21,794 nt of DNA from a virus, in IMG/VR virus record IMGVR_UViG_3300027782_003696, positions 1 to 21,794 of that record; one strand, written 5' to 3'. Under the pieces are notes generated by a model that saw only the letters and a list, made by a program, of their open reading frames with translations, made no database searches and had not been told where the DNA came from. The position numbers were made by a program, and so were the translations under genes. Below are positions 1 through 7,068 of the stretch, one piece after another (the first letter of the stretch is position 1; each line of letters starts with the position of its first letter).

Positions 1-259
1 GTTTATACACAGAGAAATCCAATGTTTGAAATAACTTATTAAGTTTTTCTGCAAGATTAAAAGCATGTCCACTGTTTGAAAATGATACCTTTTTATATTT
101 TGGACCTAATTGTTGTACAACCATACTACTAGTTTTAAGATTAATTGGTTGATCTTTGTAAAATACAGCCCAAATAGCCTCGGCTTCTAAAACTTGTTCA
201 GTTTTGTAAGTTTTCTTGTTGGTAATTTCGAGTAATACCTTTGGCTTTGGTCTTGACAT
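1..259 (-). CDS. Hypothetical phage protein, 3' end outside the window
   Basis: An ATG at 259-257 opens a frame that stays open for 86 codons to the left edge, so the C terminus is missing. The visible product begins MSRPKPKVLLEITNKK and is basic, with a KYKKVSFSNSGHAFNLAEKL segment followed by a predicted helix. I recognise no catalytic motif. It resembles small conserved hypothetical proteins of marine T4-like phages, but that is an impression and not a search result. Its leader holds a 9-bp inverted repeat that ends one base before the start codon, so its translation may be regulated separately from the upstream gene cluster. Confidence 0.7.
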   Translation of the reverse strand, partial: MSRPKPKVLLEITNKKTYKTEQVLEAEAIWAVFYKDQPINLKTSSMVVQQLGPKYKKVSFSNSGHAFNLAEKLNKLFQTLDFSVYK

Positions 260-294
260 TATATACGCTCTTTAAATATGCGTATATATTTATC
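260..294 (-). promoter_or_regulatory. Leader hairpin and late-promoter-like box
   Basis: On the minus strand GATAAATA (294-287) differs by one base from the T4 late promoter TATAAATA. It is followed by a perfect 9-bp inverted repeat, TATATACGC/GCGTATATA (260-268 and 280-288), with an 11-base loop. The stem ends directly before the ATG at 259. The only Shine-Dalgarno-like stretch (AAGAG) straddles the loop and stem, so folding could control ribosome access. The inverted repeat is seen directly; its role is inferred. Confidence 0.45.
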
Positions 295-304
295 TTATTT
301 TACC

Positions 305-526
305 TTAAAATCCACCACCATCTATTTTAACGTCAGATGTATTTTTTTGTGAAGATGCTACAATTTTGTCCATTTCGCCAGTAAGCCGAGTCATAACAAC
401 ACTAAGACTATTTTGTAAGTTAGTTACTTCTTCTATAGATAATATGAGATTTTTTTGATTAGATCGTATGGCAATACGGGATTTTTCTAAAAAACTTTCT
501 ATAGGTATTGTGTTTAGATGTTTCAT
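305..526 (-). CDS. Hypothetical small protein
   Basis: A 73-residue protein with no recognised domain. It looks mostly helical: a central stretch (about residues 15-58) has a heptad-like hydrophobic pattern (IEEVTNLQNSLSVVMTRL) that could form a short coiled coil, followed by a polar tail. The ATG at 526 overlaps the stop of the upstream gene in an ATGA junction, so translation is probably coupled. It is the last gene of the cluster that starts near 3894. Function unknown. Confidence 0.7.
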   Translation of the reverse strand: MKHLNTIPIESFLEKSRIAIRSNQKNLILSIEEVTNLQNSLSVVMTRLTGEMDKIVASSQKNTSDVKIDGGGF

Positions 527-996
527 AGTTTATTAACAGTATTTAACATGGTTTTCATTTCTTGTTCTGTTTTAAAAGGACCATGGTAGGGGTATCTTTC
601 TAACGTAATTAATTTTGGACAGAAACTTTTTACCCAGCCCTTACGGAATTTAATTACATAGTATCCTGCACAGTATTGACTTTTACTTTTACTACTTTTA
701 GCAAACAGTGGTAATTTTTCTTTTACACTATATACAGGTTCGTAGGGTTTACTACTACATGGATAATCATAGATTGATTTATTAGTGATTGTATCTACAG
801 ATTTTTTTATAGCTTCATCTAATTTAATAATACCAAATTGTATTTTTATTTCTTCAAAACTTTTAAAAGGAATATAGTTTCCGTGTTTATAAAAACCATA
901 TCCTTGTTTATTTTTAATAATACTACCAATCTTAAATTCACCTTCTTTAACTAACCATTCTTTATTTGGGATTAATACTTTAGTGACTGAAATCAT
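523..996 (-). CDS. Hypothetical protein
   Basis: A 157-residue basic protein of unknown function. The N-terminal part (FKIGSIIKNKQGYGFYKHG) looks like a small beta-rich unit. The C-terminal 55 residues are rich in aromatic residues and lysine, with KFRKGWVKSFCPK followed by LERYPYHGPFKTEQEM, and look like the conserved core. Start and stop overlap the neighbouring genes by 4 bp each (ATGA), which places it in the rnh/queE operon. I see no catalytic motif. The basic charge is compatible with nucleic-acid binding, but that is only a guess. Confidence 0.75.
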   Translation of the reverse strand: MISVTKVLIPNKEWLVKEGEFKIGSIIKNKQGYGFYKHGNYIPFKSFEEIKIQFGIIKLDEAIKKSVDTITNKSIYDYPCSSKPYEPVYSVKEKLPLFAKSSKSKSQYCAGYYVIKFRKGWVKSFCPKLITLERYPYHGPFKTEQEMKTMLNTVNKL

Positions 997-1985
997 AATA
1001 CATACCTTGCATTTAATGGTTCTACATAACTCTGTACCTGCTCACTGATCTTTTGTAAATCATATTCGGCACAGAATTTTAAGAAACGTACACCTACCTG
1101 AGATATACTTTTCTCCGCGGTTGTTGCTGTATTAATAGTTTCCTTTATTATCAATTTAATATCTTCAGGTTGTGCTGTTAGATCACAAAGATTTACATTT
1201 CGAGTATAATCATCCAAAACACGATGCTCTACACCCTCATGATCAGTCCATCGTTGTAACATCATGTTATTCCAGTTATAACCTTTACTGTCTCTATCGG
1301 CAAATGCTTCACGTAATCCGACTTTATTTTTTGTACCTTTTTCTCTCACACCAGGATAAGCACTAAAGATATTGTCGCTAGTGTCGCCACGCATACATTT
1401 TTCAAATAATAACCAACTTGGATTTGGAGCAGGCTTTTCTAACCCAGTTTTCTTATCAACTACACGTTTACCTTTTTCATCAAAGTATCCTTCATGTGTA
1501 GTTGTGACTTGCATAACACCGTTGTATTGTTTTACATTAGGTGCTATGAGTTGTGCAAAGTCTCCGTCTGTAGATATAATAATATGATTGTCCAACGGAT
1601 GACTCTGTATCCAACCGGCTATAAGGTCATCTGCTTCTAATTGTGGATTTTGTAATACAGTACAGTTGGTTTTATTTGTAATAAAGTCTTTAAAGTTATC
1701 AAACGTTTCCCAAAACACTCTATCTTCTTCTTGCTCGCGAGGACTAGCGGCGGCACGAGCTTCACTGCGTTGGCGCTTGTATGGCTCATAGTAATCCTTG
1801 CGCCAACTACGCCCTTCTAAACAAAAAATAACATGGTCACCTTTGAAATCTCTCCATGCTTTACGAACACTGCTTAATACTGTGTGAATACTTATTCCAA
1901 TCTTATCATTAAGATCGCCACGCATAACATGCCGGGCTCTAAAAAATGTATTAGCTGTATCTACAAGTATGTATGTTTTTGACAT
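993..1985 (-). CDS. rnh: 5'-3' exonuclease / RNase H (T4 rnh-like FEN family)
   Basis: A 330-residue 5' nuclease of the FEN family, close in size to T4 RNase H (about 305 residues), which removes RNA primers from lagging-strand fragments. The metal-binding acidic residues are visible in order: D9 in ILVDTAN, E117-A-D119-D120, D140 and D142 in STDGDF, and D201/D204 in RGDTSDN. The basic clamp region RSWRKDYYEPYKRQR (59-73) is also typical. The start is the ATG at 1985, which shares one base with the upstream TGA; a TTG one codon earlier is less likely. It ends in an ATGA overlap with the next gene. It works with the polymerase and clamp encoded in this window. Confidence 0.9.
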   Translation of the reverse strand: MSKTYILVDTANTFFRARHVMRGDLNDKIGISIHTVLSSVRKAWRDFKGDHVIFCLEGRSWRKDYYEPYKRQRSEARAAASPREQEEDRVFWETFDNFKDFITNKTNCTVLQNPQLEADDLIAGWIQSHPLDNHIIISTDGDFAQLIAPNVKQYNGVMQVTTTHEGYFDEKGKRVVDKKTGLEKPAPNPSWLLFEKCMRGDTSDNIFSAYPGVREKGTKNKVGLREAFADRDSKGYNWNNMMLQRWTDHEGVEHRVLDDYTRNVNLCDLTAQPEDIKLIIKETINTATTAEKSISQVGVRFLKFCAEYDLQKISEQVQSYVEPLNARYVL

Positions 1986-2392
1986 CAATAAACCTCAGTT
2001 CTTCCATCGTCTCTTAATGCTCTATTAACAAATCCACTTCCTCTACGGCTCATATCAATTCCAGCTTCGTTGCCGATATTTCTGCAGAGTTCTTGGAACC
2101 ATTGATCTACTACTTCTTCATCTGTAGCGCCGGAATAACCAGCTTGTCTTAATTGTAACACAAAAAACTCATTCCAGTCAAGTTCAAAAAACCCATTCTT
2201 AATATCATCTTTGGCCACGTGTGTTTGTAGAACACCTACCCAAGGTTCTTTAGATTCTGTGGCCTGTTCTTTTGGATTAAGTTTAGCTAATCTTTCTTGT
2301 TCTACAATATCTAATAATCTCGTTTCTGCTTCTTTAGTTGCGGCTTCTATTTTATCCAAACCGATCATTCGTTTGAGTAAATTCTTAATCAT
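1985..2392 (-). CDS. Hypothetical protein, conserved-looking
   Basis: A 135-residue protein. The N terminus (to about residue 40) is helical and highly charged (KEAETRLLDIVEQERL). The C-terminal part, with ELDWNEFFVLQLRQAGY and DMSRRGSGFVNRAL, looks globular and is probably the conserved core. I chose the ATG at 2392 because it forms an ATGA overlap with the upstream stop and has an AAGGA ribosome site seven bases before it. An ATG at 2413 would lengthen the overlap to 25 bp and has no good ribosome site. It sits between a small protein and rnh in the same operon. Function unknown. Confidence 0.8.
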   Translation of the reverse strand: MIKNLLKRMIGLDKIEAATKEAETRLLDIVEQERLAKLNPKEQATESKEPWVGVLQTHVAKDDIKNGFFELDWNEFFVLQLRQAGYSGATDEEVVDQWFQELCRNIGNEAGIDMSRRGSGFVNRALRDDGRTEVY

Positions 2393-2637
2393 ATGTTTCC
2401 TTTTAACAACCATATTAGGTGTTCAACGGTCTTGTGGTATCTAAATTCGTATACAGGCATGCCTGGACCGGTCCATACAGCTTCTCCTTCGTATACACGG
2501 CAAAACCATAAAAGTTGACCTGACAAGTTACAACGTTTAGGACACCATATGAATTTCAATGTCCATTTTGCACGTTCGTAAAATGCTTGTTCGACCCATT
2601 CTTCAGTTATCTCTATAAGAGGAGTCGGCATTGGCAT
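2389..2637 (-). CDS. Hypothetical small protein
   Basis: An 82-residue protein with many tryptophans and aromatic residues (for example KWTLKFIWCPKRCNLSGQ and LLWFCRVYEGEAVWTGPG). It reads as a compact beta-sheet protein with two or three cysteines and no familiar motif. The chosen ATG at 2637 overlaps the last base of the queE stop (TAATG), the junction type used throughout this window; a GTG at 2649 is possible. The 1-bp overlap with queE suggests co-translation, and a link to queuine-type metabolism is conceivable but unsupported. Confidence 0.7.
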   Translation of the reverse strand: MPMPTPLIEITEEWVEQAFYERAKWTLKFIWCPKRCNLSGQLLWFCRVYEGEAVWTGPGMPVYEFRYHKTVEHLIWLLKGNI

Positions 2638-3497
2638 TAGGTACCCCACTCATTCTTAAATAACGGAACTTGTAACCTATCACTGTATCTTAATCCGTGT
2701 TTCATAGCTATTAACGCTACTGCTTTATTATTCAAAGAATATACACTTTCAACTCCGCCAACTGGCATTAAGTATATATGTCCTTTAAATCCGGCTGTTC
2801 GATATGCGCTAATAGCACACTCGGCGTCTGCAAAATCTTGTTCTGTAGCAATAACAAATTTTAAATACGCTGTACCAACTTCTTCGTATTCACAAACTAC
2901 TTCTGGAAGAATTGCTTCTTCCCACTTTTCACCACTACACGGAAGTTTAGCACTTACACTAAATGTAAGTTCTCTATTCAATTGATGATTGGTAATCTTC
3001 CATTTGATTAAAGATTCTTTGAATTCTGGCGTTAATTTTTGAGTACCGTTTGTTTCGAATGTAATTTCTTTTAAGCCTGCCATTTTAGGATGATCCAACA
3101 AATCTGGATAAGCACGTTGCCAACCCAACAATGGCTCACCTCCTGTTATGACAAGATGTTCATCTTCCCAGCGACGATGTGGAAGTATTTCCATGATGCG
3201 ATTTACAATACCACTAGTTTCCATCATTGGACTAAGTTCTTTAAAGTCTGGATGCCAACTAGCATAGCTGTCGCAACCTGTAGTCACTAACGGTAAATTT
3301 TCGTATTTTGGGTAAGGGTATAATTCATGTACTGAGGCAAGGTCATCTGCCTCTGTGCTTAACTCCCCTCTAGGCATGCCAAATCCTTGGCACTTAAAGT
3401 TACAGCCAAATGTACGCAAGAAGATTGAGGGAACACCCATATAACGGCCTTCACCTTGTATAGAATAAAATAGTTCTGCTATTTTAATTTTGCTCAT
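2637..3497 (-). CDS. queE: 7-carboxy-7-deazaguanine synthase QueE (radical SAM)
   Basis: QueE converts 6-carboxy-5,6,7,8-tetrahydropterin to 7-carboxy-7-deazaguanine, the step after QueD on the preQ0 route. Supporting motifs are the N-terminal SIQGEGRYMGVPSIFLR, the first cluster cysteines in FGCNFKC (C32, C36), the GCDSYASW segment (C75) that corresponds to the family's CDTxYxW, TGGEPLL (118-124) for SAM binding, and TFETNGTQ. The third cluster cysteine lies 38 residues after the second, where the usual radical SAM spacing is two, so a loop is inserted within the cluster motif. The length (286) is larger than many bacterial QueE (about 220). It starts in an ATGA overlap with a CDGSH-like gene. 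With dpdA and the queD-like gene it points to 7-deazaguanine DNA modification. Confidence 0.9.
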   Translation of the reverse strand: MSKIKIAELFYSIQGEGRYMGVPSIFLRTFGCNFKCQGFGMPRGELSTEADDLASVHELYPYPKYENLPLVTTGCDSYASWHPDFKELSPMMETSGIVNRIMEILPHRRWEDEHLVITGGEPLLGWQRAYPDLLDHPKMAGLKEITFETNGTQKLTPEFKESLIKWKITNHQLNRELTFSVSAKLPCSGEKWEEAILPEVVCEYEEVGTAYLKFVIATEQDFADAECAISAYRTAGFKGHIYLMPVGGVESVYSLNNKAVALIAMKHGLRYSDRLQVPLFKNEWGT

Positions 3498-3688
3498 TGA
3501 CCACCTGCCCCCGAACCGTTTGGAAAATAGTTTGGCATATTTCTTAAAGCTAATTGAGTATCCTCATATAATGCTAATCTTTCTCTGTATTCATCTTCAC
3601 TTAAAGCATGCCAGCCACAACATTTACCTGTTGGACTACGTCCGCATCCACAACTACCTGGAACTTTGTCAGTTATTGGAGTCATCAT
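3494..3688 (-). CDS. Small Cys-rich CDGSH-like protein
   Basis: A 64-residue protein with a compact metal-site motif SCGCGRSPTGKCCGWH (C13, C15, C23, C24, H27). This closely resembles the CDGSH iron-sulphur motif (C-x-C-x2-S/T-x3-P-x-C-D-G-S-H) but is one residue shorter and has CCGWH where the family has CDGSH. The rest (EDEYRERLALYEDTQL) is a helix. The second of two adjacent candidate regions gives the start: the ATG at 3688 has AAGGA eight bases upstream and overlaps the preceding stop as ATGA; an ATG at 3706 lacks a ribosome site. It overlaps queE by 4 bp, so a role linked to the Fe-S enzyme QueE is a reasonable inference. A zinc knuckle is the alternative. Confidence 0.75.
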   Translation of the reverse strand: MMTPITDKVPGSCGCGRSPTGKCCGWHALSEDEYRERLALYEDTQLALRNMPNYFPNGSGAGGQ

Positions 3689-3894
3689 TTCATTAATCCT
3701 TCGCATAATGTTTTAATTTCTTCTTTGGTCATAAAAAAGTTATATGAACTAGCACTGTTTACATTATTATTTTTGTCTAAATTTTCTTGAATAAAATCTA
3801 AACTATAAATTCCTTCTGGCTTACTTACTGCCCAAGACTCAACTCTCAATCTAAATCCGGGCTGTTCTTTAACTGTAAATTCTTTAATTTCCAT
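3685..3894 (-). CDS. Hypothetical small protein
   Basis: A 69-residue protein of unknown function. It begins MEIKEFTVKEQPGFRLRVES, reads as a small beta-sheet unit, and ends in a helix (TKEEIKTLCEGLMK). It is the first gene after a strong sigma-70-type promoter (3932-3960) and has a strong AAAGGAG ribosome site, so it should be well expressed early. It overlaps the next gene by 4 bp. I see no catalytic motif. Confidence 0.75.
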   Translation of the reverse strand: MEIKEFTVKEQPGFRLRVESWAVSKPEGIYSLDFIQENLDKNNNVNSASSYNFFMTKEEIKTLCEGLMK

Positions 3895-3931
3895 CTTCTT
3901 CTCCTTTTAGTTTATGCACTATCTTTGTTCT

Positions 3932-3960
3932 ATTATACACTTGATTATTTAGATAAACAA
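3932..3960 (-). promoter_or_regulatory. Sigma-70-type promoter for the queE-rnh cluster
   Basis: On the minus strand: -35 TTGTTT (3960-3955), a 17-base spacer, and a perfect -10 TATAAT (3937-3932). It lies in the 69-base gap between the HIT gene stop and the ATG at 3894. It would drive the gene run down to about 305. The gap has no hairpin that looks like a terminator. Confidence 0.75.
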
Positions 3961-3963
3961 GAA

Positions 3964-4395
3964 TTAATCTGCTTTATATTTTGGTGAGTGATAGTTGCCT
4001 TTACCCGGAATTGTATTTCGTACACCGCCAACTGGATCTTCAACATCTCCCTTTCTACGTGGGATAAGATGTACATGAGGCCAATTAACAGTTTGTCCCG
4101 CACTTGTACCGTAGTTAAGTCCCATGTTGAACCCGTCCCATTCTCCAGAGTCTACCATTTCTTTACCTTCTCTAAATGCATCTGCAAATGCATCATTTAA
4201 TACTCCTACTGTATTATATTTAGGCACAAACAACAAGTGTCCCGGAGTACACGGATATTTGTCACGATAGACAACAACGTGAAAATCTTCTCGAAAAATA
4301 TTATCCCAAGGGGCTGAACTTTTTTCAATACTATCTGGACCATCGAATATTTTATGTGTAATTTTGAGTCTCCTTAAATCTTGATCGAAACGCAC
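3964..4395 (-). CDS. HIT-family nucleotide hydrolase/transferase
   Basis: A histidine-triad protein of Fhit/HINT type, which hydrolyses nucleotide phosphoramidates or dinucleoside polyphosphates through a nucleophilic histidine. The motif GQTVNWPHVHLIPRR (100-114) keeps the second and third histidines (H107, H109; the second of the triad is the nucleophile) but the first triad position is W105. The upstream PGHLLFVPK and the GDVEDPVGGVRNTIP segment also fit Fhit-like proteins. The start is uncertain: the GTG at 4395 overlaps the previous gene by 44 bp and has only a weak ribosome site, whereas a strong AGGAG at 4374-4370 is spaced seven bases from an in-frame ATT (4362-4360), a rare start codon. 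It is the last gene of the subtilase operon, just before a new promoter. Confidence 0.85.
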   Translation of the reverse strand: MRFDQDLRRLKITHKIFDGPDSIEKSSAPWDNIFREDFHVVVYRDKYPCTPGHLLFVPKYNTVGVLNDAFADAFREGKEMVDSGEWDGFNMGLNYGTSAGQTVNWPHVHLIPRRKGDVEDPVGGVRNTIPGKGNYHSPKYKAD

Positions 4396-4534
4396 TTTCC
4401 CAACAGCTATAACTTGCGTCAGTTTGTATATTTTTATAGAATATAGTATCCTCTTCTACTCCGCCATTTTTACCAATAAACCATACTTCAAATTCTTTAT
4501 TATCACTTATCCAATGGCTTCCTACTTTAATCAT
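4352..4534 (-). CDS. Hypothetical small protein, SH3-like
   Basis: A 60-residue protein beginning MIKVGSHWISDNKEFEVWF and ending in a segment with SCWESAFRSRF. The order (KVG-x-x-W, a beta strand, then a C-terminal xxFxxRF) resembles small DUF1653-type or SH3-like beta-barrel proteins common in T4-like phages; this is a loose pattern match. The ATG at 4534 is preferred because it overlaps the phosphoribosyltransferase stop as ATGA and has GGTGGA just upstream. An ATG at 4570 would add 12 residues but overlaps 40 bp and lacks a ribosome site. Function unknown. Confidence 0.7.
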   Translation of the reverse strand: MIKVGSHWISDNKEFEVWFIGKNGGVEEDTIFYKNIQTDASYSCWESAFRSRFKETQNYT

Positions 4535-5028
4535 TTTGTCCACCAATTTTCCCAGGGAAAATCTATCCATACATCTTGTTCGGATTTGTTTACTTCAAAT
4601 CCTACGTAATTCATTTTAACATTACACTTACTAGATAAATTATCAACCAATACAGTAAATCTTACATTGTTGGTCCAAATAGTATTCCAAATTGGGTCAT
4701 ATGGTAAACAGCTACTTTTCCAATCTTCTATTAACCAATTAAAAGTTGCACCAGTATCATTAATGTCATCAACTATTAAAATCTTTTTTCCATTATATGC
4801 ATCTTCAGACATACCGCAATTGGTTACACAATCGCCACCATCACGCAGACTAATGTCCAGACTATTCATCTTAACATTAAGATATTGACTGATCATCACA
4901 GCAGGGATTAACCCGCCTCTTGTAAGCCCTACCACATAATCTGGACGCCAGCTGTCTATGGTTATTTCTCTACAAATATTAGACACTAATCCTTGCACGT
5001 CTTTATGGTCTAGTATTTTCTTTTTCAT
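4531..5028 (-). CDS. Type I phosphoribosyltransferase
   Basis: A 165-residue type I PRTase, which transfers phosphoribose from PRPP to a nucleobase. The PRPP-binding loop is clear: ILIVDDINDTGATF (83-96) with the acidic pair D87-D88. The TRGGLIPA segment (36-43) is the PPi loop of the purine PRTase family. Length and motifs fit hypoxanthine/xanthine-guanine PRTases (hpt/gpt type), so purine salvage during infection is the likely role, but the specificity-setting hood region is not recognisable. It follows the subtilase stop by one base (TAA-T-ATG) and shares its operon. A salvaged base could be guanine or a 7-deazapurine; the latter is speculation suggested by the queE/dpdA context. Confidence 0.85.
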   Translation of the reverse strand: MKKKILDHKDVQGLVSNICREITIDSWRPDYVVGLTRGGLIPAVMISQYLNVKMNSLDISLRDGGDCVTNCGMSEDAYNGKKILIVDDINDTGATFNWLIEDWKSSCLPYDPIWNTIWTNNVRFTVLVDNLSSKCNVKMNYVGFEVNKSEQDVWIDFPWENWWTK

Positions 5029-5029
5029 A

Positions 5030-7060
5030 TTAAAACCTTATATTAGTTAATAAACCAACTACGTTAGAAGTAACTCCGTCCTGTCCTTGTACATTTTGTC
5101 TATTTTCGATAAATGCTAAAGTATTATTTCCAGACTTTTCCTTTAATTTATAATATACACCAAACCTATATTCAGGTGTTATGGGACGCAAATCAATTTT
5201 ATTGGTAGTAACTACATCATAGTTTGAGTCTAGACCGACTGGAATATTGCCTGTGGCTTGAGCACTGTAGACAGTAGGCGGTTGATATGCCATTATACCT
5301 ATTAAGTTATTATCATTTAACTTACGCTCAACTCCTAAATTCCATGTCCAGCTCATAATAGGACTAACATTATTAATAAGGCTGTTACTAGCACGAGTAT
5401 TAGTTACTCCGTTCATCACAGTAGCATATACCTGTGTTAAATTATCAACGTTATAATCTAATCCAATTCCGGCAAATGTAGTTTGACTACTGTTAGCATC
5501 GTAAGCGGTTCCATAACCGGTTAATCCATTTCCTAACCAACTATTTTTTTCTGTAAAACTACCAGCAGTAAATTTTACAGTAGTATTAGATTCCAAATTT
5601 TTATAATAACTAAACTCGGTCATAACAGGTGCTAAGTTTGGATCACCTAAACTATTATCCATATACATACTCATTTCTATATTATCAACTCTGCTAGATG
5701 TATGATTGGTGTAATTGTTAAACTGGCTATAGTTATTTCTACTCATATACGGCATTGCGGATTGTTTAACATTAAAATCAACTCCGGTTGATCCTGTAGC
5801 AGTAAGATTATTACCTGCAACATAATAATCCCTGCCAATTCCGTCTACTAACATAACATTAGATATTTTTCCAGTACCGGCTGACCCACTTGTAGTAATC
5901 AATGCCGCTGAGGCAGTTGCGGTCTTACCACCGTTTATTACATTGCCAGCAGTCATTAAGGATAATCCGCCTGTAGGCTGTGTGGCCTTGTTAAGATCTA
6001 ACAATCCTTGTCCCATTACGTTTGGGTCATAGCCCGGAATATTTTTATTTGCAGTTGTTAATACTAGCGTTGTTAACGCAGATCCTGTTAATTGTGGCCA
6101 TTGTTGTTTTAAAATAGCAATAGCACCACTTACAGCGGGAGCGGCCATACTAGTTCCACTCATTGAGTATAGTCCAGAATTGTTAATAAAGGTCGGTACT
6201 GTAGATGTTATGGAATTTCCTGGGGCTAAAATAAAGAATTGACTAACAGTATATTTGTCTTGACATTTTCCAGCATAAACAACAGCACATAATGTTCCTG
6301 CCTGATTACTAAACGAACTAATTTTATTAGCATTAGTATCCCAACTACCAACAATAATCATTCGTCCGCCGAGTATTAGATTACCTTTACTGTCAGTAGC
6401 AGTGGCTAGACTAGCCTGTGCTCCTGGAACTTTTGATCCTTCATTACCTGCGGCCATAACTAGAACAGTTTGACCTGTTAATGCCGATGCCCATTGTTGT
6501 GGATTTAATCCAGCGGGCAACTTTCCTGTATTTGAAAATGAAGTAGCATATATTCCTGGAGAAATTAATGAAGAATTAAGATTCCCAGATACACTGGCAC
6601 TAATGTTTGCTACAGTAGCATTATTAGCTGATGCCCAACTTAATGCTGATAACATTGTTGATATACTAATAAGTCCATTGTTGGTAATTTTACCAATCAT
6701 TAAATTTGCATCAAACGCCACACCTTCTATTCCAATATTATTACGATTAGCGGCCGCAATACCGGCTACGTGAGTGCCGTGCCCGATCTTATCTTGAATG
6801 CCTGTTCCTGTAAAGTCTTTAGAAAGTGATATTTTTCCATTTTGGAAATCTACGTTTTTAGTATCAATACCTGAATCCAAAATAGCAATAGTGCTATCTT
6901 TACCAGTAAAGCCTCGAGCGTATGCCGCATCGGCGTTAATTGCCGGTAGTGTTCGACTTTTATAATATTCAGTTGTGTTCCAATATTTTGTAGTGTTTGA
7001 TTGAGAATGTACTTGGGCAGATAGCAAAGCAATACTGGCCACTAAAATCTTTAACTTCAT
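5030..7060 (-). CDS. Secreted subtilisin-like (S8) protease with outer-membrane-barrel-like C terminus
   Basis: A 676-residue exported serine protease. A signal peptide (KLKILVASIALLSAQ, cleavage near 19) precedes a complete S8 catalytic domain: D62 in AILDSGID, H94 in GHGTHVAG, oxyanion N206 in AAGNEG, and S304 in SGTSMAAP. C258 and C266 could form a disulphide. No inhibitor-type propeptide fits in the roughly 30 residues between signal and domain. After about residue 370 comes a Ser/Thr/Asn-rich linker, then alternating amphipathic strands (about 470-676) ending VVGLLTNIRF with a terminal Phe. This is the signature of outer-membrane beta-barrels and of autotransporter subtilases such as SphB1. 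Surface display on the infected host is inferred. The gene has its own consensus promoter and an AGGAG ribosome site. A full secreted subtilase is unusual in a T4-like phage and suggests capture from a bacterium. Confidence 0.9.
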   Translation of the reverse strand: MKLKILVASIALLSAQVHSQSNTTKYWNTTEYYKSRTLPAINADAAYARGFTGKDSTIAILDSGIDTKNVDFQNGKISLSKDFTGTGIQDKIGHGTHVAGIAAANRNNIGIEGVAFDANLMIGKITNNGLISISTMLSALSWASANNATVANISASVSGNLNSSLISPGIYATSFSNTGKLPAGLNPQQWASALTGQTVLVMAAGNEGSKVPGAQASLATATDSKGNLILGGRMIIVGSWDTNANKISSFSNQAGTLCAVVYAGKCQDKYTVSQFFILAPGNSITSTVPTFINNSGLYSMSGTSMAAPAVSGAIAILKQQWPQLTGSALTTLVLTTANKNIPGYDPNVMGQGLLDLNKATQPTGGLSLMTAGNVINGGKTATASAALITTSGSAGTGKISNVMLVDGIGRDYYVAGNNLTATGSTGVDFNVKQSAMPYMSRNNYSQFNNYTNHTSSRVDNIEMSMYMDNSLGDPNLAPVMTEFSYYKNLESNTTVKFTAGSFTEKNSWLGNGLTGYGTAYDANSSQTTFAGIGLDYNVDNLTQVYATVMNGVTNTRASNSLINNVSPIMSWTWNLGVERKLNDNNLIGIMAYQPPTVYSAQATGNIPVGLDSNYDVVTTNKIDLRPITPEYRFGVYYKLKEKSGNNTLAFIENRQNVQGQDGVTSNVVGLLTNIRF

Positions 7061-7068
7061 AACAACTC

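Noticed and set aside
2638-2649. GTG start for the gene after queE
   Set aside because: The ATG at 2637 makes a TAATG junction, the type used across the window; the GTG offers no better ribosome site.
6850-7032. Second minus-strand frame within the start of the subtilase gene
   Set aside because: Out-of-frame shadow of the signal peptide and catalytic region; no ribosome site and no conserved pattern.
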